Of a stretch of 64,000 bases of DNA, positions 36,789-46,546 are shown one piece after another (within the stretch, counting starts at the first letter, position 1; the number at the start of each line of letters is the position of its first letter). A program made the translations under genes and the position numbers. The notes beneath the pieces were generated by a model. The model had not been told where the DNA came from and searched no databases. It saw only the letters and a list, made by a program, of their open reading frames with translations. This DNA comes from Zhongshania sp. (GTDB lineage: Bacteria; Pseudomonadota; Gammaproteobacteria; Pseudomonadales; Spongiibacteraceae), in assembly GCF_029212375.1 (NCBI RefSeq), contig NZ_JARGNU010000010.1:1-64000 (forward strand). The letters run 5' to 3'.

Positions 36789-38153
36789 TCAGTTGTTCCT
36801 CCGCGTCAATTCTGCCGCCATGACATCGACCACCACTTCCATTGCGGCGCTGCGTGAACCCTTAACCAATACCGTATCCCCAAGCTGTAAGTATGTTTTT
36901 AGTGCCGAGATCAAGCTCGGCTTATCGTCAAACGCATGGCCATTGCCACCAAACTCTACCGCCATCATGGCAGCGTACTCGCCCAGTAAAAATACACTGT
37001 CTAAGCGATTTTCCCGCGCGTAAGCCGCTATTTCACGATGTTGCTGCGCGGCTTCATTACCCAGCTCGGCCATATGTCCGAGCACCAAAATTTTTCGCCC
37101 CTTGGCGGCCGCTAATACGTCTATGGCCGCCCGCACCGAACCGGGGTTGGCGTTATAACTGTCATCAATCAGCGCTATGCCGGCAATTTCGCGACGCAAT
37201 AAACGCCCGCTCACACCGCGCACCGACTCCAAGCCACTAACAACCTGGTCGAGACTCGCGCCCGCCGCCAGTGCCGCTGCCGCAGCGGCTAGGGCATTGG
37301 CAACCATATGCCGCCCCGACAAGGGCATACACACCTGCGCACTTCCGGCAAAACTAACGAGTTCAAAACGAACTTTGCCTGGCTCACTCAGATCAATATC
37401 TCGCGCAAACACATCGACATCCTCCCGCACCAAACTGAATAAGCGCTGTTGCACATCCCGGGCATAAGACTGCCAGAGCGCGCAGTGAGCATCATCCGCA
37501 TTGATAATGGCGAGGCCGCCCTTCGCTAAACCGCGAAATATCTCGCCCTTGGTTTCAGCCACGCTGGTCAGTGAACCAAAGCCAGCAATATGCGCAGGCT
37601 GAGCATTGGTCAGCACGGCAATAGTCGGCTGGGCAAATTCACAGAGGTAGTGGATATCACCTTGTTTTGCAGCGCCCATCTCGATCACTGCAAATTGGTG
37701 TTGCGCAGAGATAGCGAGCAAACTTAAGGGCACGCCAATCTCATTATTTAAATTGCCAACCGTGGCATACACCTCGCCACATTGTGCGAAGATCGCGGCC
37801 AACATTTCTTTGGTGCTGGTCTTACCACTGCTGCCAGTAATCGCAACGAGCGGACCTTTGAAACGACGGCGATTTTCCCGCGCGATTAAGCCCAGTGCGC
37901 GACGGGTATCTGTGACCCTGACATTGGCCAAAATATCCCGAGTATCGCTAACAATTGCCGCTGCCGCGCCGGCCTCTTTGGCCGCCGCAACAAATTGATT
38001 ACCATTAAAATTTTCGCCACTGAGGGCAACAAACAAATCGCCACGTTGAACTTGGCGGCTGTCGGTGCAGACCCGCTCAATAGTCACGTTTTCACCCGTC
38101 AACACGCCCTGCGTTGCAGCGGCGATGGCTTGTAAATTCATTGGCGCAATCAT
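36789..38153 (-). CDS. murF: UDP-N-acetylmuramoyl-tripeptide-D-alanyl-D-alanine ligase
   Basis: MurF adds D-Ala-D-Ala to the tripeptide precursor. Its 454 residues show [27 protein letters not shown], the ATP motif [33 protein letters not shown] and [19 protein letters not shown] start at the ATG at 38153, which overlaps the murE stop as ATGA; an earlier in-frame start at 38189 lies inside murE. Confidence 0.96.
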   Translation of the reverse strand: MIAPMNLQAIAAATQGVLTGENVTIERVCTDSRQVQRGDLFVALSGENFNGNQFVAAAKEAGAAAAIVSDTRDILANVRVTDTRRALGLIARENRRRFKGPLVAITGSSGKTSTKEMLAAIFAQCGEVYATVGNLNNEIGVPLSLLAISAQHQFAVIEMGAAKQGDIHYLCEFAQPTIAVLTNAQPAHIAGFGSLTSVAETKGEIFRGLAKGGLAIINADDAHCALWQSYARDVQQRLFSLVREDVDVFARDIDLSEPGKVRFELVSFAGSAQVCMPLSGRHMVANALAAAAAALAAGASLDQVVSGLESVRGVSGRLLRREIAGIALIDDSYNANPGSVRAAIDVLAAAKGRKILVLGHMAELGNEAAQQHREIAAYARENRLDSVFLLGEYAAMMAVEFGGNGHAFDDKPSLISALKTYLQLGDTVLVKGSRSAAMEVVVDVMAAELTRRNN

Positions 38154-39631
38154 TCTGTCGGCCTCGCAGCTAGTGCTAGCCGTGCGCACTGAACATCGCT
38201 AAAGGGCAACCTGCGACCGGCCACTTCTTGATAGTCCTCATGACCTTTTCCGGCAATCAGTACCACATCGCCAGATTTAGCAGCGGCAATCGCCGCAGCA
38301 ATCGCCGCATCTCGCTCAGAAACCACCTGCGGTGAGCGGGTCATGCCAGCACATATCTCTGCAATAATAGCGGCGGGCTGTTCTGAGCGCGGATTGTCAT
38401 TGGTCACCATAACGCGGTCAGAAAATTGTTCGGCAATAGCGCCCATCAACGGCCGCTTGCTGCGGTCGCGGTCACCGCCGCAACCCATGACGCAAATCAA
38501 TTCACCTTTGGTAACCGCGCGCAGCGCCTGCAGCACTTTTTCAAGCGCGTCTGGGGTGTGGGCATAATCAATTACCGCCAGCACGCCATCTTCTGAGCGC
38601 AAGCATTCCATACGACCGGGAACCGGTTTTAAGCTTGGAATTGCATCAGCTATTGCCGTCGCAGTGACTCCCAAGCCCAATAGCACCGCACTTGCCGCCA
38701 CTAAATTAGAAAGGTTAAAACTGCCCAGCAGTGGCGACTGCAACTGAAAACTGCCCCAAGGGCTGTGAACCTGCGCTGCGATACCCTGCATATCGCAGCG
38801 TACATCGGCGGCGTAAACTGCAGCTTGGGAATCGCTAATACTAAAATCAATAGTTTGCTTAGCTGTCGATTCGCTTAGCAGCTGACGGCCAAACGCGTCG
38901 TCGCGGTTAATCACCGCCAAGGGCAAATCTGCCCATTTTAATAGACGCGCTTTCTCTGCGCCGTAAGCCGCCATGGATCCGTGGTAATCCAAATGATCTT
39001 GGCTCAAATTAGTAAACACCGCCGCGGCAAAATTCAATGCTTCCACTCGGTGCTGAGCAAGTCCGTGCGAAGACACCTCCATCGCCGCCCAATTAGCGCC
39101 GCCATCGCGCCAGTCACTCAATAGCGCCTGAATCGATACCGCATCTGGCGTAGTGTTATTGCCGCTATTCAAGCGGCCAAAGCGGCCATTACCCAAGGTG
39201 CCAATTAAGCCGCAGGGCTGGCCGATAGCTTCCAGCAGCTGCGCGACCATCCATGCACAAGAGGTTTTGCCATTGGTGCCCGTAATACCAATAAGCTGTA
39301 ATTGGCGTGACGGCCGACCGTAAAACCGGCCCGCAATTTCACTTAAGCGAGCGTCTAAATTTTCGATCACCACCACCGGCAGCGACCATTGACTATCATC
39401 AAAGGGGGCGTCGGCAATCACGGCAACTGCACCCGCAGAAATCGCCGCGTGAATATAGTCACGACCATCCACTTGGTGGCCTTTAATGGCCAAAAACACA
39501 TCGCCAGCCTTTATTTTGCGACTGTCTATGGCGATCCCCGTTACCGGCACCGCGGCAACTTCGTGGCTTAGACCTGGCAGTAAGTCACCCAGTAAACGCG
39601 GTAATGTATAGCTTTGTTGGTCTGCCATCAC
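38150..39631 (-). CDS. murE: UDP-N-acetylmuramoyl-tripeptide synthetase (meso-diaminopimelate-adding)
   Basis: MurE adds meso-diaminopimelate to UDP-MurNAc-L-Ala-D-Glu. The 493 residues have IDSRKIKAGDVFLAIKGHQVDGRDYI, ATP motif IGITGTNGKTSCAWMVAQLL and LSQDHLDYHG. The diaminopimelate-type selectivity motif TNDNPRSEQP (the DNPR signature) and IDYAHTPDALEKVL are also present. It overlaps both ftsI and murF by 4 nt (ATGA). Confidence 0.97.
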   Translation of the reverse strand: MMADQQSYTLPRLLGDLLPGLSHEVAAVPVTGIAIDSRKIKAGDVFLAIKGHQVDGRDYIHAAISAGAVAVIADAPFDDSQWSLPVVVIENLDARLSEIAGRFYGRPSRQLQLIGITGTNGKTSCAWMVAQLLEAIGQPCGLIGTLGNGRFGRLNSGNNTTPDAVSIQALLSDWRDGGANWAAMEVSSHGLAQHRVEALNFAAAVFTNLSQDHLDYHGSMAAYGAEKARLLKWADLPLAVINRDDAFGRQLLSESTAKQTIDFSISDSQAAVYAADVRCDMQGIAAQVHSPWGSFQLQSPLLGSFNLSNLVAASAVLLGLGVTATAIADAIPSLKPVPGRMECLRSEDGVLAVIDYAHTPDALEKVLQALRAVTKGELICVMGCGGDRDRSKRPLMGAIAEQFSDRVMVTNDNPRSEQPAAIIAEICAGMTRSPQVVSERDAAIAAAIAAAKSGDVVLIAGKGHEDYQEVAGRRLPFSDVQCARLALAARPTE

Positions 39632-41352
39632 GCTGACGCTCCTACCTTTACTACCGGCTTGGGCTCAGTCTCTTCTAGATTGTCTGGCGCGATATTCAGC
39701 AGCCGCAGGGCATCTGAAACCACTTTAGAGAACACGGGCGCAGCCACGAGGCCACCAAAGTAATCACCCTTGGGCTCATCAATCGTCACTACCGCCACAA
39801 TTCGCGGATTGCTCGCCGGCGCCACGCCAGCAAAAATGGCGAAATAGCGATCTTCGGCATAGCCGCCGGCAATCGCCTTGTGCGAGGTTCCGGTTTTGCC
39901 GGCAATGCGATAAGCGTCAACCTGAGCGCGGGTTGCGGTGCCGCCTAGTTCAGTTACCTCTTCCAACATATCAACAACTTGGCGGGCGATTTTGGCTGAA
40001 ATGACTTGCTGTTGAACCGGTTTTTCTTTGCGTTTGAGCAGTGATACCTGCTGAAATACGCCGCGATTCGCAAATACCGAGTAGGCCTGCGCCAATTGTA
40101 AATTTGTCACGGTGATTCCATAGCCAAAGGCAAACGTGGCTCGCTCAATAGGCCGCCAGTTTGGTCGATTGGGCAACACTCCGCTGCTTTCGCCAGGAAA
40201 ACCGGAATTGGTTGAACGACCCAAACCAAAGCGGTCGAACACACCCCAAATATCGTGTTCATCTAGCGACAGTGCAATTTTAGTGGTACCCACTTGGCTT
40301 GACTTTTTCAACACTTCGGCCACGGTCAACACCCCGTAATTACGGTGATCCTCAAGTAACTTCCTTCCCACTTTGATGTAACCTGGGTTGGTGTTGATCT
40401 TGGTGTCTGGCTGGTATTTGCCGCTTTCCAGCGCGGCCACCATCGTTAGCGGCTTGACGGTTGAACCGGGTTCAAACATGTCAATAACCGCGCGATTGCG
40501 CAGGGCATCTGGCGTTAATTGATTGCGGTTATTGGGGTTAAATGAGGGCTGATTAACCAAGGCTAATACTTCGCCACTATCACTATCGATAATAACGACC
40601 GAACCGGCTTTAGCGCCGGTTCGGTTTATTGCTGCTTTAAGTTCTCGGTAAGCGAGATACTGTAAGCGTAGATCAATACTCAACTGGACATTTTTGCCGG
40701 GGCTGGCCGCCTCCCCAGCGTCGATCTCCCTAATAATATTGCCGTATAAATCTTTTAATACCCGTTTTCGTCCAGGCGTTCCGTTCAACCATTCATCATA
40801 GGTAAGTTCGAGACCCTCTTGGCCACGATCATCAATATCGGTAAAGCCCAGCAAATGCGCGGTCACTTCCCCTGCCGGATAAAAGCGGCGATATTCGCGT
40901 TGCAAATACACACCAGGGATCTTCATTTGCATAAGCGCCTGCGCTGCAACAGGCGGCAAATGGCGACGCAAATACATGAATTGGCTGTCGCCATAACGCT
41001 CTATTCGGCGCGACAATTCACCGACTGACATTTCCAGCGCCCCAGCCAAGCGCGCCCAGTCACTTTTAGCGCCGCTCAGTTCTTGGGGGTTTGCCCATAT
41101 AGAGGCCACGGGCGTACTCACTGCCAGTGGCTCACCGTTGCGATCAGTAATAATTCCACGATGAGCAGGGATCACTTCGGTGCGGTTGGTGCGCGCATTG
41201 CCTTGGCCTTGCAAGAATTGGTAGCCGCGATCAACATCGAGTACTTGCAGGGTAAGTGCACGCCAAGCCAATAAACAGGCAAGCAGCAGCAGGCCGCCGA
41301 GCACTATACGGAAGCGCCAGAGCGATATTTGAACTTTAGCCTGCTTTGCCAT
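39628..41352 (-). CDS. ftsI: Septal peptidoglycan transpeptidase FtsI (PBP3)
   Basis: FtsI crosslinks septal peptidoglycan and is a beta-lactam target. The 574 residues have one membrane helix at about 12-30, a pedestal domain with RTEVIPAHRGIITDRNGEPLAVSTP, and a transpeptidase domain. The catalytic Ser is S297 in EPGSTVKPL and the KTG triad is at 486-488. The SxN triad reads SSQ at 351-353 (KKSSQVGTTK), where E. coli has SSN. It overlaps ftsL by 17 nt if ftsL ends at 41336. Confidence 0.97.
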   Translation of the reverse strand: MAKQAKVQISLWRFRIVLGGLLLLACLLAWRALTLQVLDVDRGYQFLQGQGNARTNRTEVIPAHRGIITDRNGEPLAVSTPVASIWANPQELSGAKSDWARLAGALEMSVGELSRRIERYGDSQFMYLRRHLPPVAAQALMQMKIPGVYLQREYRRFYPAGEVTAHLLGFTDIDDRGQEGLELTYDEWLNGTPGRKRVLKDLYGNIIREIDAGEAASPGKNVQLSIDLRLQYLAYRELKAAINRTGAKAGSVVIIDSDSGEVLALVNQPSFNPNNRNQLTPDALRNRAVIDMFEPGSTVKPLTMVAALESGKYQPDTKINTNPGYIKVGRKLLEDHRNYGVLTVAEVLKKSSQVGTTKIALSLDEHDIWGVFDRFGLGRSTNSGFPGESSGVLPNRPNWRPIERATFAFGYGITVTNLQLAQAYSVFANRGVFQQVSLLKRKEKPVQQQVISAKIARQVVDMLEEVTELGGTATRAQVDAYRIAGKTGTSHKAIAGGYAEDRYFAIFAGVAPASNPRIVAVVTIDEPKGDYFGGLVAAPVFSKVVSDALRLLNIAPDNLEETEPKPVVKVGASA

Positions 41353-41671
41353 AACCCCGAACCATTTTGACTTCCCGTATATTGGGTGCCTGCATTTTTA
41401 ATTTTTGTACCGCCATGTCCTGAACTCTATCTGGCGATGCCCAAGTGCTCTGCTCCAGTAGCAGGCGCCCCCACTCCTCTTCCAGCGACATCGCATCGCG
41501 GCGCAAATCCTGTAATTCACCAAATAGCTTGCGGCTCTTGTGAGAGCTCTGAATAACCGCAATACACGACATCACCACCAATAGCAGCAAGACTGGCACC
41601 AGCAAGCCACCCACCGGCGCTGGCGCAGAGAGTTCCGATGCTCTACTACTGCGTTGCCCAGCTGCCCGCAT
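41336..41671 (-). CDS. ftsL: Cell division protein FtsL
   Basis: A small bitopic divisome protein that forms a coiled coil with FtsB. The 111 residues have a membrane helix near 23-41 (GLLVPVLLLLVVMSCIAVIQSSHKSR) and then a coiled-coil region (LFGELQDLRRDAMSLEEEWGRLLLEQSTWASPDRVQDMAVQKLKM). I start at the ATG at 41671; a GTG at 41683 is possible and overlaps rsmH. It sits in its standard place between rsmH and ftsI. Confidence 0.92.
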   Translation of the reverse strand: MRAAGQRSSRASELSAPAPVGGLLVPVLLLLVVMSCIAVIQSSHKSRKLFGELQDLRRDAMSLEEEWGRLLLEQSTWASPDRVQDMAVQKLKMQAPNIREVKMVRGYGKAG

Positions 41672-41673
41672 GG

Positions 41674-42615
41674 CTATGCACACTCATCTAAAGCGATTTT
41701 TTCCGCCACGCGCATCACCGCGCTGCGCGAGCGCGGGTTTAACGCAACTTCATGCTCGGTAGCCTTAACCGCCTTGCCAATAATTTTTAACTTGCGATTG
41801 CGCTGGCTCTCGGTCACTGGAATATATGCCGGCACCTTGTCGCCCTCGGCCTGACGACGCATAAAACGCTTAACGATGCGGTCTTCGAGGGAATGGAAAC
41901 TAATCACCACTAAACGACCGCCCACTTCGAGATTGTCGACAAGCTTGCTCAGCAGCTTCTCTAAATCTGTTAATTCATCATTAATAAAGATCCGTATCGC
42001 TTGAAAGCTGCGCGTTGCCGGATGCTTGTGCTTTTCCCAAGCCGGATTGGCCTCGGTGACTATTTTTGCGAGCTGCAAGGTACGCGTAATCGGCTGCTCT
42101 TCCCGCGCGGCAATAATTGCCCGAGCTATGCGCTTGGCAAAACGCTCCTCGCCGTAGTCCCGCAATACCTTAGTGATCTCGGCTTCGTCGGCCACCGCAA
42201 TCCACTGGGCGGCACTCATACCGCGATCGACGTCCATGCGCATATCCAAATCGCCGTCGCGCATAAAACTAAAGCCGCGCTCGGCTTGATCCAATTGCGG
42301 CGACGAAACCCCTAAATCCAGCAGCACCCCAGTAAACGGCGCCGCCATGCCCTCGGCGTCGGCAAGTTCAGCGAAATCTGCGAATGATCCCCGAGCAATT
42401 TGAAAACGCGTATCTGCAGCGCTCAACTCAAGCCCCTCAGCAAACGCGTGGGCATCTTTATCGATACCCAGTAAGCGGCCGTCGGCACTCAAGCTCGCCA
42501 GTATTTGCCTACTGTGGCCACCACGGCCAAACGTGCCGTCGATATAGCGGCCACTGGTATTTGTTACCAATGCGCTCACGGCCTCGTGCAGCAATACTGT
42601 TAAATGTTGTTCCAA
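41674..42615 (-). CDS. rsmH: 16S rRNA (cytosine-1402-N4)-methyltransferase RsmH
   Basis: RsmH (MraW) methylates N4 of C1402 in 16S rRNA with SAM. The 313 residues show [29 protein letters not shown] (SAM site), [32 protein letters not shown] and [16 protein letters not shown], then [20 protein letters not shown]. It starts at TTG (42613-42615), 12 nt after mraZ, with a GAGAG-type ribosome site. Confidence 0.97.
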   Translation of the reverse strand: MEQHLTVLLHEAVSALVTNTSGRYIDGTFGRGGHSRQILASLSADGRLLGIDKDAHAFAEGLELSAADTRFQIARGSFADFAELADAEGMAAPFTGVLLDLGVSSPQLDQAERGFSFMRDGDLDMRMDVDRGMSAAQWIAVADEAEITKVLRDYGEERFAKRIARAIIAAREEQPITRTLQLAKIVTEANPAWEKHKHPATRSFQAIRIFINDELTDLEKLLSKLVDNLEVGGRLVVISFHSLEDRIVKRFMRRQAEGDKVPAYIPVTESQRNRKLKIIGKAVKATEHEVALNPRSRSAVMRVAEKIALDECA

Positions 42616-42627
42616 ATGACACTCTCT

Positions 42628-43071
42628 CTATAGTGACAGCGACAACATCTCGTCTGGCATATCGTCACCCTCTCCCGCTGCACCAAGCCAGTCAAACCAT
42701 CCCGACTCGCTCCACAGCTCTAATTTTTTACCCTGACCAACCAATAACAGCTTTTTCTCAAGGTCAGCGTAATCGCGTAATGGTTGCGGCAATAGCACTC
42801 GGCCGTTGGCATCCATTTCTAGAGGGGTGGCGTAACCCAGCAACAGCCGCTGCGCTAGTCGCGCCTTGCGGTGAATATTGGGTAGCGCCTCAATTTTTGG
42901 CAGTAAATCCAGCCATTGTGGCTCGGGGTACACCAGCAGACAGCGCTCTTCGGTATGGGCGGTAATAACTAAACGCCCGCCGCACAAAGACACCAAGGCG
43001 TCGCGTATTTTGGCTGGTATCGCCAAACGCCCTTTGCTGTCCATTGTTATGGCATGACTACCTAGGAACAC
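42628..43071 (-). CDS. mraZ: Transcriptional regulator MraZ
   Basis: MraZ is a DNA-binding ring protein that represses the dcw operon at repeats before its own gene. The 147 residues contain two SpoVT-AbrB-like halves: [23 protein letters not shown] at the N-terminus and [23 protein letters not shown] in the middle, each with the D-x-x-GR motif. I start at the GTG at 43071 (giving MFLGSHA), preceded by AGGTGGGG. A GTG at 43080 would add three residues. It is the first gene of the cluster. Confidence 0.95.
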   Translation of the reverse strand: MFLGSHAITMDSKGRLAIPAKIRDALVSLCGGRLVITAHTEERCLLVYPEPQWLDLLPKIEALPNIHRKARLAQRLLLGYATPLEMDANGRVLLPQPLRDYADLEKKLLLVGQGKKLELWSESGWFDWLGAAGEGDDMPDEMLSLSL

Positions 43072-43075
43072 ATTC

Positions 43076-43132
43076 CCCACCTTTTCCCACTAAAAAAACC
43101 ATTAAAAACCACAAAAAACCACTTTTACCCAC
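43076..43132 (-). promoter_or_regulatory. MraZ box array
   Basis: On the minus strand six GTGGN/ATGGT boxes occur. Four are spaced exactly 10 bp apart (plus-strand positions 43128-43132, 43118-43122, 43108-43112, 43098-43102), then GTGGG at 43086-43090 and 43076-43080. E. coli MraZ binds TGGGN repeats separated by 5 nt between promoter and gene (established). This array is longer, and its last box merges with the mraZ ribosome site. Confidence 0.82.
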
Positions 43133-43140
43133 TAAGCGAC

Positions 43141-43170
43141 ACTATAGGAACTTGCAAGCCCTAGTGTCAA
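43141..43170 (-). promoter_or_regulatory. dcw operon promoter (Pmra)
   Basis: On the minus strand TTGACA (43165-43170), an 18-nt spacer and TATAGT (43141-43146) form a near-consensus sigma-70 promoter. Transcription should start near 43134, right at the first MraZ box. It is the only strong promoter I see ahead of the whole dcw block. Confidence 0.82.
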
Positions 43171-43346
43171 GCTGGGGCTGAGGGAAAATAGAGGGATTTT
43201 TCTTAAAAATGTCAGTAACTTGCGTGCAAAAGTGGAGTAAGGAAGACGCCCAAAGCCAACTATATAACTGGAAACAAAGGCATGAGAAAGCGACTTAATG
43301 TATTACATTAAGTGCTAGGAGATTTTCAACGTAATGGGGGTAAAAA

Positions 43347-43695
43347 GTGAGTCGGCCGATAAGCCGGGTTCTGTCTTGGACGACCATTCATCTGGGATCT
43401 GCGTCACCGCAAACCTCTAGCAGCCTACCCGAATCCACTGTGGGCCACAGCATTGGATTCCTATTTGGCCTTGCTCCAGGCGGGGTTTACCATGCCACGA
43501 ACTGTTACCAGTCGCGCGGTGCGCTCTTACCGCACCATTTCAACCTTACCGGCAGCTTGCGCTACGTAGGCGGTTTATTTTCTGTTGCACTTTCCGTAGG
43601 CTCGCACCTCCCAGGAGTTACCTGGCGCCTTGCCCTGCGGAGCCCGGACTTTCCTCCCTGCAGCGAACTGCCGAGCGATCGTCTGGCCGACTCAA
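43347..43695 (-). ncRNA. rnpB: RNase P RNA (class A)
   Basis: This is the catalytic RNA of RNase P, which matures tRNA 5' ends. On the minus strand the 5' end GAGTCGGCCAGACGATCGC is followed by GGGAGGAAAGTCCGGGCTCC, the universal P4 strand. Later come GGTAAGGTTGAAA, AGAGCGCACCG, ACAGAACCCGGCTTATCGGC and a final GGCCGACTC that pairs with the 5' end (P1). Length is about 349 nt. It lies between rsmI and mraZ, as in Pseudomonas. A T-rich run follows its 3' end. Confidence 0.96.
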
Positions 43696-43700
43696 CTGTA

Positions 43701-43729
43701 AGAATAACCAGTAGTTAGAGCCGACGCAA
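43701..43729 (-). promoter_or_regulatory. rnpB promoter
   Basis: On the minus strand TTGCGT (43724-43729), a 17-nt spacer and TATTCT (43701-43706) lie 6-8 nt before the RNA 5' end. This is a reasonable sigma-70 promoter that also helps to fix that end. Confidence 0.65.
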
Positions 43730-43748
43730 GCGCTATTTTCCGCAACAG

Positions 43749-44585
43749 CTAGAGCGGATTCTCAATACCGTATTGATATAGCTGATTTTTCTTAATGCCG
43801 GTGATTTTTGCACACAGCGCCGCCGCCTGCTTTAAAGGCAACTCGCCGCGCAAAACATCGAGTATTTCAATAACCGCAACTGGGATGCCGTCATCGCCAC
43901 CAAAGCCGGCGATCAAGAGCACGCACTCGCCGCGCTGCTGATTGCTGTCGGCGCTCACCCACTCCAACATTTCGGCGGCGGGCAACCGTTTAACAGTCTC
44001 AAACAATTTCGTTATTTCTCTGGCCAACACCACGGTGCGCTCAGGCCCCATCACGGTGAGCACATCGGCCAAGCTGTCGCGGAGCCGATGCGGCGCCTCG
44101 TAGAAAATCATGGTGCGGCGCTCGCGCACTAGGGCCGTTAAGGTCGCCTGTCGCGCATGTTGCTTGGCAGGCAAAAAACCCTCAAACATAAACCGGTCCG
44201 AGGGCAGCCCAGCCACACTCAGCGCTGCGATAACGGCGCAAGCACCAGGAATTGGCACCACCTTAAAACCCTCGCGCAGTGCAAGATCGACCAATCGATA
44301 ACCCGGATCAGAAACCAGCGGCGTACCGGCGTCAGAAATCAAGGCAAGATCTTTGCCGTCACGCAAATGGCCGAGCAAGCGCTCGAGAGCGGCATTATTA
44401 CTGTGATCATGATAAGCCACCAAGGGCGTATCAATGTCAAAATGCTTTAATAGCGGACGACTGTGGCGGGTATCTTCCGCCGCGATGAGCGCAACTGTTT
44501 GTAGGACCTCTATGGCTCGGGGTACCATATCTGCCAAATTCCCGATTGGCGTCGCAACAACGTAAAGGGTGGGGCTAATTTCCAC
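43749..44585 (-). CDS. rsmI: 16S rRNA (cytidine-1402-2'-O)-methyltransferase RsmI
   Basis: RsmI methylates the 2'-OH of C1402, the same nucleotide as RsmH. The 278 residues show LYVVATPIGNLADMVPRAIEVL, IAAEDTRHSRPLLKHF, LISDAGTPLVSDPGYRLV, PIPGACAVIAALSVAGLPSDRFMFEGFLP and YEAPHRL, all typical of the tetrapyrrole-methylase fold. It is divergent from lpoA across a 53-nt gap. Confidence 0.96.
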   Translation of the reverse strand: MEISPTLYVVATPIGNLADMVPRAIEVLQTVALIAAEDTRHSRPLLKHFDIDTPLVAYHDHSNNAALERLLGHLRDGKDLALISDAGTPLVSDPGYRLVDLALREGFKVVPIPGACAVIAALSVAGLPSDRFMFEGFLPAKQHARQATLTALVRERRTMIFYEAPHRLRDSLADVLTVMGPERTVVLAREITKLFETVKRLPAAEMLEWVSADSNQQRGECVLLIAGFGGDDGIPVAVIEILDVLRGELPLKQAAALCAKITGIKKNQLYQYGIENPL

Positions 44586-44638
44586 AACGGATGCCTCGCT
44601 CGTAATACATGACCGCGCAGACTAACAATGGCTTATCA

Positions 44639-46546
44639 ATGAAGACAAGAACTTTTGCTTTTGCACTTATTTGCAGCCTAATGGCTAGCTGCGCCTCCAC
44701 ACCATCGACGACCTCGGTTTATACTCGGCCCAGCATACAAAAGCCCTTACCCAAACCCCGCCCTACCGTCGTTTCACCCAGCGATTTCAATCCCGCCACC
44801 GCAGATGCCAGCTTGGTTGAGCAATGGCTGGCCGAAGCTGCCACCTTAGACTCTGATGACGCCGCCGACCTGCTGCTCCGCGCCGCAGAGGTCTTGCTCA
44901 GAGAGGGCGAGCTCGCGCGGGCTGACGATGTGGTTGGCGAACTTATTGCCCCAGAACTAACTTCAGAGCAGGCACTTCACCTTGCGATCATTCGCGCACG
45001 GGTTCATCGCGGTCACGCTGAATTTGCCGAGGCACTTGCAGAGCTGTCTGACCCACTCATTGAATCAGCGGTAATTGACGCCCCCGTTCGTCGCCAAATG
45101 CAATACAGCCAACTGCGGGCAAGCCTATTTCAGATCGAAGGCGACCATCTCGCTGCAGCAAAAGAGTGGATATTCATCGACCCCCTTCTCAACCCCAGCC
45201 AACAAGCGGCAAACAGAGAGGCTATTTGGCTGTCACTAATGCAAATCCCCACAGCCACCCTCATTGACAATATTGGCAGCAACGGCAACCGCGACTATCT
45301 CGGCTGGCTAGAGCTCGCTTCTATCGCTAAAGACAATCAAGGCGATATCGAAGCACAAGTGCGACAGCGCGACACGTGGCTGGCGCGCTGGCCCACACAC
45401 CCCGCGCACAACTCACTACCTGGCGGGCTAGACAAATTAGATGACCTTATTATTGAACGCCCCGACCAAGTTGCCTTAATTTTACCCGTCACCGGTCGCC
45501 TCGCCGCCTACGGCAAGGCAATTCGCGACGGATTCTTCGCCGCTTATTACGAAACCCTTAACCAGGGCGGCAGCGTGCCGACAATCAAGCAGTACGACAG
45601 CAATAACAGCAATATCGATGCCCTTTACCAGCAGGTAATTACTGAGGGCAGCAAGCTCGTTATTGGCCCCCTTGAAAAAGAAAACCTAAGCGCACTCACC
45701 GCAAGCCGCCCGCAGTCTATGCCGGTACCGACCTTGGCGCTAAACCGAATAGACGGCAATCATTTTCCCAGCGGCCTCTATCAGTTCGGTCTAAACCCCG
45801 AGGACGAAGCCGCGCAAATTGCAGACATTGCACTGGGCAAAGGCTATAAACGCGCACTGATTATTATTCCCGAGGGCCCCTGGGGCCAAAAAGTTGCCGA
45901 TGCATTTAGTGGCCGCTGGCAGCAGCTGGGCGGTAAAATTGTTGCCAGCCAAACCTTTGACGCCAGTAAAAACAATTACTCAAAACAGATTAAAAATATT
46001 CTAAATATTGATAAAAGCGAACATCGCCTGCAGCGACTACAGCAAATTATTGGCCTGCGCCCAAACTATGAGCCCTACCGCCGCACCGACCTAGACTTTA
46101 TATTCTTGCTTGCCCGCCCCAATGAAGGCCGCGCTATAAAACCTTTATTGGCCTACCACTACGCGGGCGACATCCCCGTATACGCAACCTCACACATCTA
46201 TCGTGGCAATAGCGCGCCCACCAAGGATCAAGATATTAATGGCGTGCGCTTCATCGATATTCCATGGATTTTCAATGAGAAATCAGACATCCGTCGCGAC
46301 ATAAACAACGGCATCCCCTCGAGCGCTGGCTACCAGCGAATGTACGCACTTGGCGTAGACAGTTTTCGCCTACATTTGCGCCTAAAGCAATTGCGCAACG
46401 GTGATAACGGCAAGGTATTCGGCGAAACCGGTACCCTCAGCTTAAATAAGCTTGGCCAGATAGAACGCGAGCTGTCCTTAGCTGAAATCCAAAATGGCAT
46501 TGCCGTAGTCAACCCAATAAATGCCGTAGAACAAGATCAGCCTTAA
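44639..46546 (+). CDS. lpoA: Outer-membrane lipoprotein LpoA, activator of PBP1a
   Basis: LpoA reaches from the outer membrane to activate PBP1a. The 635 residues start with a lipoprotein signal, MKTRTFAFALICSLMASC, with the lipobox Cys at 18. A helical TPR-like N-terminal part runs to about residue 270. A C-terminal part of periplasmic-binding-protein fold follows (QVALILPVTGRLAAYGKAIRDGFFAAYYE, then KLVIGPLEKENLSAL). I start at the ATG at 44639 to give a proper signal peptide. It is followed at once by yraN. Confidence 0.93.
   Translation: MKTRTFAFALICSLMASCASTPSTTSVYTRPSIQKPLPKPRPTVVSPSDFNPATADASLVEQWLAEAATLDSDDAADLLLRAAEVLLREGELARADDVVGELIAPELTSEQALHLAIIRARVHRGHAEFAEALAELSDPLIESAVIDAPVRRQMQYSQLRASLFQIEGDHLAAAKEWIFIDPLLNPSQQAANREAIWLSLMQIPTATLIDNIGSNGNRDYLGWLELASIAKDNQGDIEAQVRQRDTWLARWPTHPAHNSLPGGLDKLDDLIIERPDQVALILPVTGRLAAYGKAIRDGFFAAYYETLNQGGSVPTIKQYDSNNSNIDALYQQVITEGSKLVIGPLEKENLSALTASRPQSMPVPTLALNRIDGNHFPSGLYQFGLNPEDEAAQIADIALGKGYKRALIIIPEGPWGQKVADAFSGRWQQLGGKIVASQTFDASKNNYSKQIKNILNIDKSEHRLQRLQQIIGLRPNYEPYRRTDLDFIFLLARPNEGRAIKPLLAYHYAGDIPVYATSHIYRGNSAPTKDQDINGVRFIDIPWIFNEKSDIRRDINNGIPSSAGYQRMYALGVDSFRLHLRLKQLRNGDNGKVFGETGTLSLNKLGQIERELSLAEIQNGIAVVNPINAVEQDQP

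Noticed and set aside
43347-43718. A 123-codon open frame on the plus strand
   Set aside because: It lies antisense over RNase P RNA, whose conserved strands explain the sequence; the peptide has no family look.
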